From an uncultured Eubacterium sp. (GTDB lineage Bacteria > Bacillota > Clostridia > Lachnospirales > Lachnospiraceae), in contig CAPAOV010000018.1 of NCBI GenBank assembly GCA_948579355.1, forward strand, positions 1 to 60,423: DNA of 60,423 nt. The letters are read 5' to 3'. Below, one piece after another: positions 7,307 to 16,476 of this stretch (the first letter of the stretch is position 1; every line of letters begins with the position of its first letter). The notes below the pieces were generated by a model. It was given only the letters and a program-made list of their open reading frames with translations, was not told the origin of the DNA and made no database searches. A program made the translations under genes and the position numbers.

Positions 7307-9394
7307 TTATTTTACAAATGCTTCTTTCTCCAGATAATTTCCGGACTTGTCTTCTACACGAATCACATACATCTGCTTTTTCTTCAGCTTCGGCACTTTT
7401 ATGACAAATTTGCCATCTTTCTTCGTTTTCGTCAGCTTCGCTTTCTTTCCTTTGGCGGCGCGAACCCGCATATTTTTATAAGTAAATCCGGTAATTTCCT
7501 TTTCCCCTTTTTTCAGGTGCACATTCGGATAATTCAAATTCTGTTTCTTATTTTTACTGTTACTGGAATAAATAATACCATATTTCTTTGTCTTCTGAAT
7601 CGAGTTATCTTTCGCGTGGCAGCTCTTGGCGCTGGTAAATAGAATACCATACTTTCCGGTCTTATCAATCGTATTTTTCGTCACAATTATTTTCGAGCTG
7701 GTAGAGCCTATAATCGCAGTACTCTTGCTCTTTTTGACGTTATTTTTGCGGATTTTGCTCCTGTCCGCCTTGTAGGCATAAATACCGAATTTTTTTGGAG
7801 ATTCAATAGTATTATAAGTAATCTCTGCTTTCCTGCTCGAAGAGACGCCGATAGCATTTTTCTTAGAATAGGTCATTCGGTTTTTGTTCACTACAACACT
7901 ATCGCTCTTGTCTGTCAAGGCAATACTGCCTGCCTTGTCTTTCCAGATAGCATTTCCCTCTATCCGGCTGTTCTTCGTCGCTTTATATTGCAGGCCGCGC
8001 TTTCCCGCCCATTTAATCGAATTGCCGCTACAATTAACTCTCTGGCAGTCTCTTGCCGTCAAGCCGTTTCCACCGGAGGTGATAATAGCATTGCCTGACG
8101 CCGTAATGTCGTTTCCATAGGCAATGAGTATTCCCGTCTGACCGGAACGGTAAATCCGATTCGAGACAAGCCGGATATTATTCCCGTATTTCACATAAAT
8201 TGCTGAGCGCTTCGTCGACGGTAACGTTCCCGATATGGTAATGACGTTATAAGCTACCGTCACCCCGCTTATAATCCGGCTGGCATTCCCCACTACATGA
8301 ATCCCAAAACCGATTTTGGCGTCCGTAACTTCGCGAATCGTATTTCCCTGAATAACAATGTTCTGATATGCCGGAACACTTTCGACCTGCGTTCCCGGCA
8401 GCGCAGCCACATAATTGGTTCTGGATTCTTCATCCTTATCACTGTCCGCCGAATACAGATAGCATTTAATCCCGCAGCCGGCACGTGTAATTATATTTCC
8501 GGAAATTAGTACATTTTTATAATGATACGCTTTTATCGCTTCATATGTAATATCCGAAAACGTATTATCGGAAATAACAATATTTGACGGAAATAATCCC
8601 GCCACGGCTACATGTGTGCCAATTCCCCTCGGCACATGGGAAAAATCACAGTTGCTTATCGAAATATCGTTACAAATGCTGTCATCATATATAATATCTT
8701 CCTGATTCGAGGGCGCCATATGGTCATTGTGTACACAATCAATATGAATTGCTTCTTTTCTGATTGAGGGATTGGTATAATCATGGAACGTACATCCTTT
8801 CACTTCCACGTTTTGAACTCCCTCCAACGTAAGAAAATGACTGCGGTACAAATTTCTCATCGCCACATTGCGAATGCTAATGTTCTTTCCATGCATAAAA
8901 CGAAACGCTTCCATCGTCATACCATAATGGTCGCCTTCCGCATGCCCCTGAAAATCCCATGTTCCTCCCTCTACCGTAATGTTACTCGCGCCCTCATATC
9001 CTCTCTTACCCGAACAGGCATTGGATATAATCGGCGCACGGCCCTGCTTCTCCGAAGCATTGTCCGTTCTGCAATAATATATCATAGTATCGCCGTCTGC
9101 GCATATTTTCGTATTACCATAAACGAGTAATGAGCTGGTGATATTGTATGTTCCCCCCTGAATATACACTGTCAGTTGCTCATATTTTGGTTTTTCCCCG
9201 CTTTGTAAATTCAAAGCTTCCTGAATGGCTTTTCCGCCATTGTAATTTTTCGTCGTGATATTGATTTGCTTCGTTGCTGCCCGCGCACACAAAGGCAGGG
9301 GCAGCATACTTAAACATACAAAAAGAATACACCCAAATACGATTTTTACATAAGTATTAACAAATGAATACTTAGTCAACACAGATATTTTCAC
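7307..9394 (-). CDS. Secreted right-handed parallel beta-helix repeat protein
   Basis: Up to 695 residues. A basic/hydrophobic signal peptide (about residues 8-38, ending LCARA) is followed by a long array of parallel beta-helix turns of the pectate-lyase/NosD type: repeated units such as ISGNIITRAG, IVIQGNTIREV, RLVSNRIYRSGQTG and ARDCQRVNCSGNSI. The C-terminal 70 residues are a lysine-rich beta-sandwich-like segment often seen on Lachnospiraceae surface proteins. No catalytic triad can be assigned; a polysaccharide lyase or isomerase, or a binding role, is possible. The start is uncertain: the longest frame begins with GTG at 9394, inside the end of the DUF4867 gene, and GTG or TTG codons at residues 5-6 are alternatives. 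The overlap suggests translational coupling. Confidence 0.8.
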   Translation of the reverse strand: MKISVLTKYSFVNTYVKIVFGCILFVCLSMLPLPLCARAATKQINITTKNYNGGKAIQEALNLQSGEKPKYEQLTVYIQGGTYNITSSLLVYGNTKICADGDTMIYYCRTDNASEKQGRAPIISNACSGKRGYEGASNITVEGGTWDFQGHAEGDHYGMTMEAFRFMHGKNISIRNVAMRNLYRSHFLTLEGVQNVEVKGCTFHDYTNPSIRKEAIHIDCVHNDHMAPSNQEDIIYDDSICNDISISNCDFSHVPRGIGTHVAVAGLFPSNIVISDNTFSDITYEAIKAYHYKNVLISGNIITRAGCGIKCYLYSADSDKDEESRTNYVAALPGTQVESVPAYQNIVIQGNTIREVTDAKIGFGIHVVGNASRIISGVTVAYNVITISGTLPSTKRSAIYVKYGNNIRLVSNRIYRSGQTGILIAYGNDITASGNAIITSGGNGLTARDCQRVNCSGNSIKWAGKRGLQYKATKNSRIEGNAIWKDKAGSIALTDKSDSVVVNKNRMTYSKKNAIGVSSSRKAEITYNTIESPKKFGIYAYKADRSKIRKNNVKKSKSTAIIGSTSSKIIVTKNTIDKTGKYGILFTSAKSCHAKDNSIQKTKKYGIIYSSNSKNKKQNLNYPNVHLKKGEKEITGFTYKNMRVRAAKGKKAKLTKTKKDGKFVIKVPKLKKKQMYVIRVEDKSGNYLEKEAFVK

Positions 9395-10001
9395 CCTTTA
9401 AACCATTAAAAGCACCATCAATATCCGCATCTTTATGAGCAATCAACCATTTATTGCGTGCTACAAGCAACGCATCCTCTTTTGCTGCTTTCGGTTCAGC
9501 AACAAGTTCCAGGTTCGTATCTTTCGGCAATACGACAACGCAGCGGAATGGATTATTATCTACGCTGCAAGGCGCATAATGTAACGTGGTAGCATAAACT
9601 TCCACAACCGTTCCCTTTGGCAGAAGAAAAGCTTCTATTTTGCCTGTATCATAAGTATTATCCGGCTCAATATCCTGTTGGCAGCCAATCAGCAGTATCA
9701 AATCCGTACATGCCACATTCACTTCTGAAGAACGATGATACTCAACAGCGTTCAACTTCTTGTTAAAACCATTGCAGTAGCCAATCTGGATAGGCAATCC
9801 GCCATATAAACTATCGGTAAAGTCTTTCATTACAGGCAGTTTTTCAATTTGAGCATCCGATGGAATATAAATAACGTCATCCGCAGGACAATCGGTCTGC
9901 TGCATCGCATCAATTAACTCTGTCACATCATACTCACCCGTCAATATACGCCCATACTTTTTGAAACTTGCATCCGTTACCTTTTGAATTTGAATACTCA
10001 T
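9372..10001 (-). CDS. DUF4867 family cupin-like protein
   Basis: 209 residues; ATG at 10001 with AGGAGG upstream and a perfect promoter ahead. The sequence (start MSIQIQKVTDASFKKYGRIL, then IQIGYCNGFNKKLNAVEYHRSSEVNVACTD, later LPKGTVVEVYATTLHYAPC) matches the DUF4867 family as I remember it, a small cupin-type protein often found near sugar-isomerase genes. The EYHRSSE and TLHYAPC segments supply the histidine and glutamate positions expected of a cupin metal site. A sugar-binding or isomerase-like role is an inference. It overlaps the beta-helix gene by 23 bp. Confidence 0.75.
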   Translation of the reverse strand: MSIQIQKVTDASFKKYGRILTGEYDVTELIDAMQQTDCPADDVIYIPSDAQIEKLPVMKDFTDSLYGGLPIQIGYCNGFNKKLNAVEYHRSSEVNVACTDLILLIGCQQDIEPDNTYDTGKIEAFLLPKGTVVEVYATTLHYAPCSVDNNPFRCVVVLPKDTNLELVAEPKAAKEDALLVARNKWLIAHKDADIDGAFNGLKGENICVD

Positions 10002-10034
10002 TAAAATACCTCCTACTATGTATATTTATTTTTC

Positions 10035-10063
10035 ATTATACTGATATGTAAAATGGTTGTCAA
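10035..10063 (-). promoter_or_regulatory. Sigma-A promoter of the DUF4867/beta-helix pair
   Basis: Minus strand: TTGACA (10058-10063), 17-bp spacer, TATAAT (10035-10040), both hexamers perfect. Confidence 0.85.
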
Positions 10064-10101
10064 CTGTCCGAAACACTTTCAAAAGTACAAATCCACCCAT
10101 T

Positions 10102-11079
10102 CTATTTTTTCCATTGGCCGGCTATCCATTTTCCTGTCTTAGACAAATTTTTCTTCGTAAACCCGCCTGTCTTCTGGCAGCTTGGCCGAAGCAGCGCAGA
10201 CGTCTCATTTTTATTCGACACATTCCATGCCACATAACCAATCTTATACTGTTTCAGTAACTTCATCCACTTCTTTGCGCTTCCTTTGTCAATATTTCCA
10301 TTTCCGGAGGCGTCGCAGATATTAAATTCGGAGACCAAAACCGGCAGGCCTGAAGCATAGGCAGTTTTCAGCTTATCCCTTATGGAATCCGTGTGTGTAG
10401 CTGCATAAAAATGCAGGGCGTAAACAAGATTCTTCTGTTTCAGAGGACTCTGTGCCGCCACATCTACATCCTGTGACCATGTCGGCGTACCGACAATAAT
10501 GATATTCTTTTTATCATATTTGCGGATACGTTTAATAACTTTATTGGCATATGGCTTAATGTCTCTTTTCCATGTCACATTCCCATTCGGCTCATTGCAG
10601 ATTTCATACAGAACATTTTTTTGCTTCTTATACTTTTTGGCGAAATGAGTAAAAAACTTCAACGCCTGCTTCTGATGTCTTTTGGGATTGCCATCACTGA
10701 GTATATGCCAGTCAATAATCACGTACATACCCAGTTCGGTTGCATATTTCACGCCGTCTTCTACGTTCTTATAGAGTTTTGTGGAAAACCCCGCATTAGG
10801 GTCGCTGTACAGCGCCAGACGGATTGTATTCGCCCCCATCTTGCGGAAACTGCGAAAGCAGGAGGAATTGACATATTGCGGGAACCATGCGATTCCATGC
10901 GTGCTCACGCCCTTTAACTGCACTTTCCTGCCGCTCTCACTGACAATGTTCGTACCGGATACTTTTAGCTGCCCCCATTTTTCTACAGGTGTAGCCGCCT
11001 TGATTTTGCTATTATTAAAAAATACACAGGATAACAAAATAAATAGCAATAAGCCAGATAAACGAATAAGTTTTTTCAT
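10102..11079 (-). CDS. Secreted glycoside hydrolase family 5 (endoglucanase-like)
   Basis: 325 residues. Signal peptide about 1-28 (MKKLIRLSGLLLFILLSCVF). The GH5 TIM barrel follows: the early LKVSGTNIV and LKGVSTHGIAWFP strands, IIDWHILSDGNP, the acid/base motif YEICNEPNGN (Glu163) and the nucleophile motif PVLVSEFNICDASGNG (Glu251). The length fits a catalytic domain alone, with no carbohydrate-binding module. The closest family members cleave beta-1,4-glucans; the real substrate is not known. It is the last gene of an operon with a glycosyltransferase and a deacetylase, so it may trim a self-made exopolysaccharide rather than digest dietary cellulose. Confidence 0.9.
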   Translation of the reverse strand: MKKLIRLSGLLLFILLSCVFFNNSKIKAATPVEKWGQLKVSGTNIVSESGRKVQLKGVSTHGIAWFPQYVNSSCFRSFRKMGANTIRLALYSDPNAGFSTKLYKNVEDGVKYATELGMYVIIDWHILSDGNPKRHQKQALKFFTHFAKKYKKQKNVLYEICNEPNGNVTWKRDIKPYANKVIKRIRKYDKKNIIIVGTPTWSQDVDVAAQSPLKQKNLVYALHFYAATHTDSIRDKLKTAYASGLPVLVSEFNICDASGNGNIDKGSAKKWMKLLKQYKIGYVAWNVSNKNETSALLRPSCQKTGGFTKKNLSKTGKWIAGQWKK

Positions 11080-11095
11080 ATTCTCCTCCTTATTA

Positions 11096-11926
11096 TCAGA
11101 TTACCAGCTCATCCTGAATCATATGACATTCACCGTCAATTTCTACCCATACTGGAAACTTCGCCGGATTCACGATGCGCTTACCGTCTGCTGAAATATC
11201 CAGATTCTCATATGCTTTCACGTAATCGTAAATCTCCCCGTTCGTGGCATACCAGATATCCTCTCTTCCGGAAACGGTTTTCATAAAGTTTTCCATTACC
11301 CACCAGTTATCGTTATCCTCAAATTCAAAAGTGTGTCCCCAAAGATAGAACATTTTTGGCCATTCCGTCACTTTCATATCGACAAATTGCTTTGTGAGTT
11401 CAGACAGTTGAGGATAATCATGATGGCAGGTCGGATGCCATTGCAGCCAGTCATCCGGAAAATCAAACGCCAACGTACTTTCCACCGTACGTGAATACGT
11501 CACCCCGCTCATCGCCAGCACACTTTTAAGCGTCTCGTCATACCATCCATAAGGATATGCCATCCCTTTTACAATTCTGCCAAACATGGTTTCCAACGCC
11601 TGACGGCACTTTTGCATCTCTTCCGCCATCTCCCATGTGGTAAGCGTATTCATGTACTTGTGCTCATAGCCGTGATTCGCCACCTCCACTAGCGGATGCG
11701 AATACAATTTCTTTGCCGCAGAGGCCGTAAGCAAACGATAATTCTCTCCTTCCGGATATGTCGTTCCCTCTTGCGCAAACCATCCCGGTATAAGATTGAA
11801 TGTTCCCTTAATTTTATATTTTTCCATGAGTTGAATCAATAACTCATCTTCCTCTATACAATCGTCATAACTTAACGTAACTACCTTAGTTTTTCCTTCT
11901 GGAAATCTCATAAATTTTTTTCTCAT
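11096..11926 (-). CDS. Polysaccharide deacetylase (NodB/CE4 homology domain)
   Basis: 276 residues, no signal peptide. CE4 motifs: MT1 with the Asp pair TLSYDDC (Asp21-Asp22), MT2 EVANHGYEH (His85, His89, metal ligands), MT3 MAYPYGWYDE, and a later LWGHTFEFE. It would remove acyl groups from a sugar chain or intermediate with a divalent metal. Lack of a secretion signal suggests a cytoplasmic substrate. Middle gene of the GT2-deacetylase-GH5 operon, 19 bp after GT2 and 16 bp before GH5. Confidence 0.88.
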   Translation of the reverse strand: MRKKFMRFPEGKTKVVTLSYDDCIEEDELLIQLMEKYKIKGTFNLIPGWFAQEGTTYPEGENYRLLTASAAKKLYSHPLVEVANHGYEHKYMNTLTTWEMAEEMQKCRQALETMFGRIVKGMAYPYGWYDETLKSVLAMSGVTYSRTVESTLAFDFPDDWLQWHPTCHHDYPQLSELTKQFVDMKVTEWPKMFYLWGHTFEFEDNDNWWVMENFMKTVSGREDIWYATNGEIYDYVKAYENLDISADGKRIVNPAKFPVWVEIDGECHMIQDELVI

Positions 11927-11945
11927 AACAACCCTCGCCTCATCC

Positions 11946-13223
11946 TTATTTTTTCTGGCGCAATTCCTTTGCCGCTGCTAAAAACGTTCCCTGATTCATA
12001 TAAATATACAGCCACTTACTGTACTGATAATTCTCTACCGCTTCTCTGTCTTCCTCTGTTATAATGCAATTGCGCTCCCCGTCAATCCAAACCTCTCCCT
12101 GCGAAATATCGCGTTGTTGGAAAATGTACGGACAGAGCCGGAACACTACCTCCGCCTCCTGACGCGGCACCTCTTCCATAGAGCTATTATACTTTTCGAA
12201 AAAATTGCGAAGATACATGGCGTCTTCTTCCTGACCCTCTTCGAGAATGCAATACGATTTCTTATTTTGAATATAGGCAATAAGTTTATCGTCGTTCGCA
12301 TCGTTTTTCAAAATCTGATAATCTTTTGCTTTCCCTCTCGTTCCGGAAACCGCATCTTGATACGCATAGGCAAGCGTCTGCATAATATTGTGCTCTTCCC
12401 GAAACATAGACTCATACATAGCATCAAAAAAGGCACCTAGAATCTGCACGCTCATCTGCTCCATTTGCTCTTCCGGCGTATACCTCATAAAAAAATTAGT
12501 ACGATTGCGCCACATATAATAGTTGATAAATGTATTCGGACGCTTTACATTTGCGCCCATCTGATGAAGCGCCTTAGCGCCAGCCAGAGTAACCGCCTTA
12601 TATCCGGCCAGCCGGATACGATGCCCCCACTCCATATCATCCCAATAAATGAAATTGTCTTCCGGCATAATGCCAGCTTCCGTATCGCGAATTACGGAGC
12701 CGCGCACCATTACCGCACATGTCGCAACCGTATCGCACTCAATGACATCCGGCAGCGTCCCATCTTCTAATTGGTCTGCCCCTATCGTCTTTGCCGTACA
12801 ATGTGCAAAATCTATCATCAAGCCGGACTGCTGAATATACTCCGGCATCTGCCGGTGATAAACCCGGCATCCCGCCATCCCGACGTCCGGATGAGACTCC
12901 ATATATTCATATAAAACAGAAATCGCATTTTCATCCACGAGCGCATCATCGTCCAGACACATAAAGTATTCATAACCTCTGTCCCTGACAACGCGCAGTC
13001 CGGTATTAAAACCACCGGAACCACCTAAATTTTCCGTATTGGCAAGAATGGTTATCTCCTCTTTGTATGTATTCTTTAATGCCTCAACACTGCCATCCGT
13101 AGATGCATTATCCACAACAAAAATATCAAAGTTTTGTTCCCTGTTCTCCATGACGCTCTGTACACATTCCAATACAAAATCCCGTTTATTATAATTACAT
13201 ATCACTACACCGATTGGTTTCAT
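11946..13223 (-). CDS. Glycosyltransferase family 2
   Basis: 425 residues from the ATG at 13223, which has AAAGGGA five bases upstream; an in-frame TTG at 13241 is less likely. GT-A fold: VVICNYNKRDFVLECVQSV, VVDNASTDGS, the donor-binding stretch ENLGGSGGFNTGLR, and the metal motif CLDDDALVDENA (DxD at about residue 93). WDDMEWGHRIRLAG is the expected ED-type catalytic segment, and the whole resembles the rhamnosyl/galactofuranosyl transferase branch. About 130 C-terminal residues have no match I recognise. First gene of the polysaccharide operon, behind an unusual GC-rich leader. Confidence 0.9.
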   Translation of the reverse strand: MKPIGVVICNYNKRDFVLECVQSVMENREQNFDIFVVDNASTDGSVEALKNTYKEEITILANTENLGGSGGFNTGLRVVRDRGYEYFMCLDDDALVDENAISVLYEYMESHPDVGMAGCRVYHRQMPEYIQQSGLMIDFAHCTAKTIGADQLEDGTLPDVIECDTVATCAVMVRGSVIRDTEAGIMPEDNFIYWDDMEWGHRIRLAGYKAVTLAGAKALHQMGANVKRPNTFINYYMWRNRTNFFMRYTPEEQMEQMSVQILGAFFDAMYESMFREEHNIMQTLAYAYQDAVSGTRGKAKDYQILKNDANDDKLIAYIQNKKSYCILEEGQEEDAMYLRNFFEKYNSSMEEVPRQEAEVVFRLCPYIFQQRDISQGEVWIDGERNCIITEEDREAVENYQYSKWLYIYMNQGTFLAAAKELRQKK

Positions 13224-13255
13224 ACAAATCCCTTTCTTCAAACCCTAAAGTTTTT

Positions 13256-13365
13256 CCTCTGCGCCAACCCCGAGCATCACGCTTCGCGAGACTGCTCGGG
13301 TTCGCGGGCGCGCTCGGATAGTCTTGTGCAAGCACAGACATATCCTCACTTTGCCTCCGCGCCAA
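13256..13365 (-). repeat. GC-rich palindromic element flanked by 12-nt direct repeats, leader of the polysaccharide operon
   Basis: CCTCTGCGCCAA (13256-13267) and CCTCCGCGCCAA (13354-13365) are direct repeats (11 of 12 identical) around a segment with two hairpins: AACCCCGAGCA (13266-13276) with TGCTCGGGTT (13293-13302), and GGATAGTCTTGTGC (13316-13329) with GCACAGACATATCC (13332-13345), about 13 bp with two bulges. It is much richer in GC than its surroundings. On the minus strand it holds a short open frame starting ATGTCTGTGCTTGC after a GTGAGG site that continues toward the GT2 start. No AT-rich promoter is visible between it and GT2. Likely a dispersed repeat or structured leader. Confidence 0.55.
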
Positions 13366-13400
13366 ATAAGGGAGTAGTTGAAAACAACTACTCCCTTATT
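13365..13400 (-). terminator. Terminator of the coaD-to-etfA operon
   Basis: Perfect 16-bp stem (13365-13380 with 13385-13400) with a 4-nt loop, eleven bases after the etfA stop. The T-tract after the stem is short, so read-through into the polysaccharide operon is possible. Confidence 0.75.
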
Positions 13401-13410
13401 GAAAACAATA

Positions 13411-14460
13411 TTATTTTTCAGCCAATTCTGCTTTCAGCATTTCCGTCAACTGAGGAAGAATTTTATTCAAATCACCAACTAAACCATAATCTGCTACATC
13501 AAAGATTGGAGCTGTCTCATCTTTGTTAATCGCAACAATAATATCAGCTTCTTCCATGCCCGCTACGTGCTGAATTGCACCGGAGATACCAATGGCAAAA
13601 TATACGTTAGGACGAACGGTCTTACCTGTCTGTCCTACCTGAAGGTCTCTTGGCATCCAACCGTTATCAACAACAGCACGAGAACAACTTACCGTGCCGC
13701 CAAGTACATCGGCCAAATCCTGAAGCAGTTTGAAATTCTCTTTGCTGCCGACACCACGTCCGCCGGAAACAAGAATTTTGGCATCCATAATGTCTTCTAC
13801 ATCGGACACACTCTTTACTACTTCCAAAATCTCTACATATTTGTTATCCGGAGTAAATCCCGGATTGTATTCGATTACTTCTGCCTTTGCCCCTTTTACA
13901 GGCTCAATCTTCTGCATAACTCCGGCACGTACCGTAGCCATCTGTGGACGGTTATACGGACATGCAATCGTAGCAATCGTATTACCACCAAAAGCAGGAC
14001 GGGTCATAAGTAATTGATTTGGCAATGTTGTTTTTGCCATAACGTCGTTAAAATCACCAATCTCAAGTACTGTACAGTCAGCCGTCAAACCGGTCTGCAC
14101 GCGCGCAGATACGCGAGGACCAAGGTCACGTCCAATTGCCGTAGCACCAACCAGCATAATCTCCGGTTTATACTCGTTAATTACAGAAGCCAATGCATGT
14201 GTGTATGGCTCCGTTCTGTAAACTTCCAATTCCGGGTCATCTACTACGATGACTTTATCCGCACCATACTCAGCTAACGAATCCGCTAATGCTTTGATGC
14301 CGGAACCGAGAACAACTGCTGTCACTTCCGTGTTCAGATCTTTTGCCAAATCTTTTGCTTTGCCAAGCAGCTCAAATGCGATGCTGCTCATCTCACCATC
14401 TACCTGCTGAGCAAAGACATATACTCCTTTATATTCTTCTAAATTCATTTTTTTCACCAC
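13411..14460 (-). CDS. etfA: Electron transfer flavoprotein alpha subunit
   Basis: 349 residues if it starts at GTG 14460 (AAAGG five bases upstream); GTG 14457 and ATG 14448 are alternatives. Partner of EtfB; with butyryl-CoA dehydrogenase it forms the electron-bifurcating Bcd-EtfAB complex that couples crotonyl-CoA reduction by NADH to ferredoxin reduction. The N-terminal half is the ETF Rossmann-like domain; the C-terminal FAD-binding domain shows VSGGRGVGSKENF, VDNGWMPRDLQVGQTGKTV and the ending FAIGISGAIQHVAGMEEAD. No N-terminal ferredoxin domain. Last gene of the butyrate operon. Confidence 0.96.
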   Translation of the reverse strand: MVKKMNLEEYKGVYVFAQQVDGEMSSIAFELLGKAKDLAKDLNTEVTAVVLGSGIKALADSLAEYGADKVIVVDDPELEVYRTEPYTHALASVINEYKPEIMLVGATAIGRDLGPRVSARVQTGLTADCTVLEIGDFNDVMAKTTLPNQLLMTRPAFGGNTIATIACPYNRPQMATVRAGVMQKIEPVKGAKAEVIEYNPGFTPDNKYVEILEVVKSVSDVEDIMDAKILVSGGRGVGSKENFKLLQDLADVLGGTVSCSRAVVDNGWMPRDLQVGQTGKTVRPNVYFAIGISGAIQHVAGMEEADIIVAINKDETAPIFDVADYGLVGDLNKILPQLTEMLKAELAEK

Positions 14461-14477
14461 TTTTCCTTTATATATTA

Positions 14478-15260
14478 TTAGATTACATGTTTCTCTTTAA
14501 ACTTATCAACAATATACTGTGCTGCTTCTGTCGGGTCTAATGTCACTACTTCACCTGCACCTTTACGCACTTTATCAGAAGCTTTTGCAATCTTTGTTGG
14601 GGAACCTTTTAAACCAAGGTTAGCATCATCAACATCTTTTAAATCAGCTCTTCCCCATACAGTAATCTCTTTGTCAAATGCGTCCATAATTCCACCCGGA
14701 GTCATGTAACGTGGCTCATTCAACTCAGAAAGAGCGGTAATCAAACATGGCATCTTTGCCTTAATAACATGATATCTGTCCTCATATTGACGCTGAACAA
14801 CAACGTTGTCGCCCTCAATTTTAATATCCTGTGCATAAGAAATAACAGGAATACCCAAATGCTCAGAAATCTGCGGTCCAACCTGTGCCGTATCACCGTC
14901 AATAGCCTGACGGCCTGTTATAATTAAATCGTAATCAATATTGCGAAGTGCACCGGCAATTGTTGTCGATGTCGCCCATGTATCCGCACCGCCAAGTACA
15001 CGGTCAGTAACCAGTATACCTTTATCTGCACCCATAGCCATAGCTTCACGCAGAACCTCTTCTGCCTTTGGAAGTCCCATGGTAAGTACTGTTACTTCTG
15101 CACCCATTTCATCTTTTATCTTAAGTGCTGCCTCCAATCCGGCCTTATCATCCGGATTCATAATGGTAAGCATCGCACCTCTATTCAATGTGCCATCCGG
15201 GTTAAATACAACGCCGCCCTTTGTATCCGGCACCTGTTTAATACATACTACTATTTTCAC
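14478..15260 (-). CDS. etfB: Electron transfer flavoprotein beta subunit
   Basis: 260 residues, GTG start at 15260 with GGAGG seven bases before it. Motifs: MKIVVCIKQVPDTKG at the start, LIITGRQAIDGDTAQVGPQ (the ETF-beta FAD/nucleotide loop that in bifurcating ETFs carries the bifurcating FAD), and MPCLITALSELNEPRYMTP, the usual beta-subunit region. Lies 12 bp after bcd and 18 bp before etfA, in the standard bcd-etfB-etfA order. Confidence 0.96.
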   Translation of the reverse strand: MKIVVCIKQVPDTKGGVVFNPDGTLNRGAMLTIMNPDDKAGLEAALKIKDEMGAEVTVLTMGLPKAEEVLREAMAMGADKGILVTDRVLGGADTWATSTTIAGALRNIDYDLIITGRQAIDGDTAQVGPQISEHLGIPVISYAQDIKIEGDNVVVQRQYEDRYHVIKAKMPCLITALSELNEPRYMTPGGIMDAFDKEITVWGRADLKDVDDANLGLKGSPTKIAKASDKVRKGAGEVVTLDPTEAAQYIVDKFKEKHVI

Positions 15261-15271
15261 AAGAGCACCTC

Positions 15272-16423
15272 CTATTTCAATAAGCTGCCAGAGATAACCA
15301 TGCGCTGAACTTCTGAAGTTCCTTCATAAATCTCTGTAATCTTTGCATCACGCATCATACGTTCTACGTCATATTCTCTGATATAACCATAACCACCGTG
15401 TAATTGTACCGCCTTTGTCGTCACTTCCATAGCAACCTCTGCTGCATACAATTTAGCCATAGCGGCCTCAACACTGTAAACTTTCTGTGTAGCCTTTGCC
15501 ATTGCTGCACGGTATACCAACAGCTTAGCAGCTTCCACTTTCGTAGCCATGTCTGCCAGCTGGAACTGTGTATTCTGGAACTGTGCAATTGAACGACCGA
15601 ACTGCTTTCTCTCTTTTACATAATCAATCGTAGCCTGCAAAGCTCCTTCCGCAAGACCAAGAGCCTGCGCAGCGATACCGATACGGCCGCCGTCTAACGT
15701 ATGCATGGCAATACCAAATCCTTTGCCCTGCGCGCCAAGAAGGTTCTCTTTCGGAATACGGCAATCCTCGAAAATCAACTCATATGTAGCAGAACCGCGG
15801 ATACCCATCTTCTTTTCTTTCGTTCCGAAAGTAAAGCCCGGTGTTCCTTTCTCTACAATAAAAGCTGAAATTTCTTTTACTTTGCGTCCGCGCTTCTCAA
15901 TAATGCCGGTTACCGCAATAATAATATAAATATCTGCCTCTTTACCGTTTGTGATAAAGCATTTGGAGCCGTTCAGTACCCACTCGTCGCCGTCCAAAAC
16001 AGCTTTTGTCTGCTGTCCCTGTGCGTCTGTTCCTGCGCCCGGCTCTGTCAAACCAAAAGCGCCGAGTTTGGTGCCGTTAGCAAGCGGCACCAAATACTTC
16101 TGTTTCTGCTCTTCCGTACCATACATCAAAATCGGGTCAGCACCAAGAGAAGAATGTGCCGATACAACAACGCCTGTCGTACCACAAACTTTAGACAACT
16201 CCTCAACACATGTAACATACATAAGAGGGTCGCAACCCTGTCCGCCATATTCTTTAGGAATCGCAATGCCCATAAAACCGAGCTTTTTCATCTTTTCTAC
16301 ATTCTCAGCCGGGAACTGCTCTGTTTCATCTGTTTCCTGCGCAAGCGGCTTAACTTCATTCTCAGCAAATTCTCTGAACAACTGTCTAGCCATCTCATGC
16401 TGTTTGTCAAACATAAAATCCAT
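15272..16423 (-). CDS. bcd: Short-chain acyl-CoA (butyryl-CoA) dehydrogenase
   Basis: 383 residues; ATG at 16423 with AGGAGG upstream. Reduces crotonyl-CoA to butyryl-CoA with electrons from EtfAB. Acyl-CoA dehydrogenase motifs: FGLTEPGAGTDAQGQQTKA (FAD/substrate binding), WVLNGSKCFITNG, KKMGIRGSATYELIFEDC, and the C-terminal signature ITEIYEGTSEVQRMVISG, where the first Glu after Tyr (about 367) is the catalytic base. Its position between hbd and etfB makes the butyryl-CoA assignment firm. Confidence 0.96.
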   Translation of the reverse strand: MDFMFDKQHEMARQLFREFAENEVKPLAQETDETEQFPAENVEKMKKLGFMGIAIPKEYGGQGCDPLMYVTCVEELSKVCGTTGVVVSAHSSLGADPILMYGTEEQKQKYLVPLANGTKLGAFGLTEPGAGTDAQGQQTKAVLDGDEWVLNGSKCFITNGKEADIYIIIAVTGIIEKRGRKVKEISAFIVEKGTPGFTFGTKEKKMGIRGSATYELIFEDCRIPKENLLGAQGKGFGIAMHTLDGGRIGIAAQALGLAEGALQATIDYVKERKQFGRSIAQFQNTQFQLADMATKVEAAKLLVYRAAMAKATQKVYSVEAAMAKLYAAEVAMEVTTKAVQLHGGYGYIREYDVERMMRDAKITEIYEGTSEVQRMVISGSLLK

Positions 16424-16476
16424 CTTACAATAAACCTCCTATTAAATTTAAGAAATTGTTATCCCATAGCAATCTT

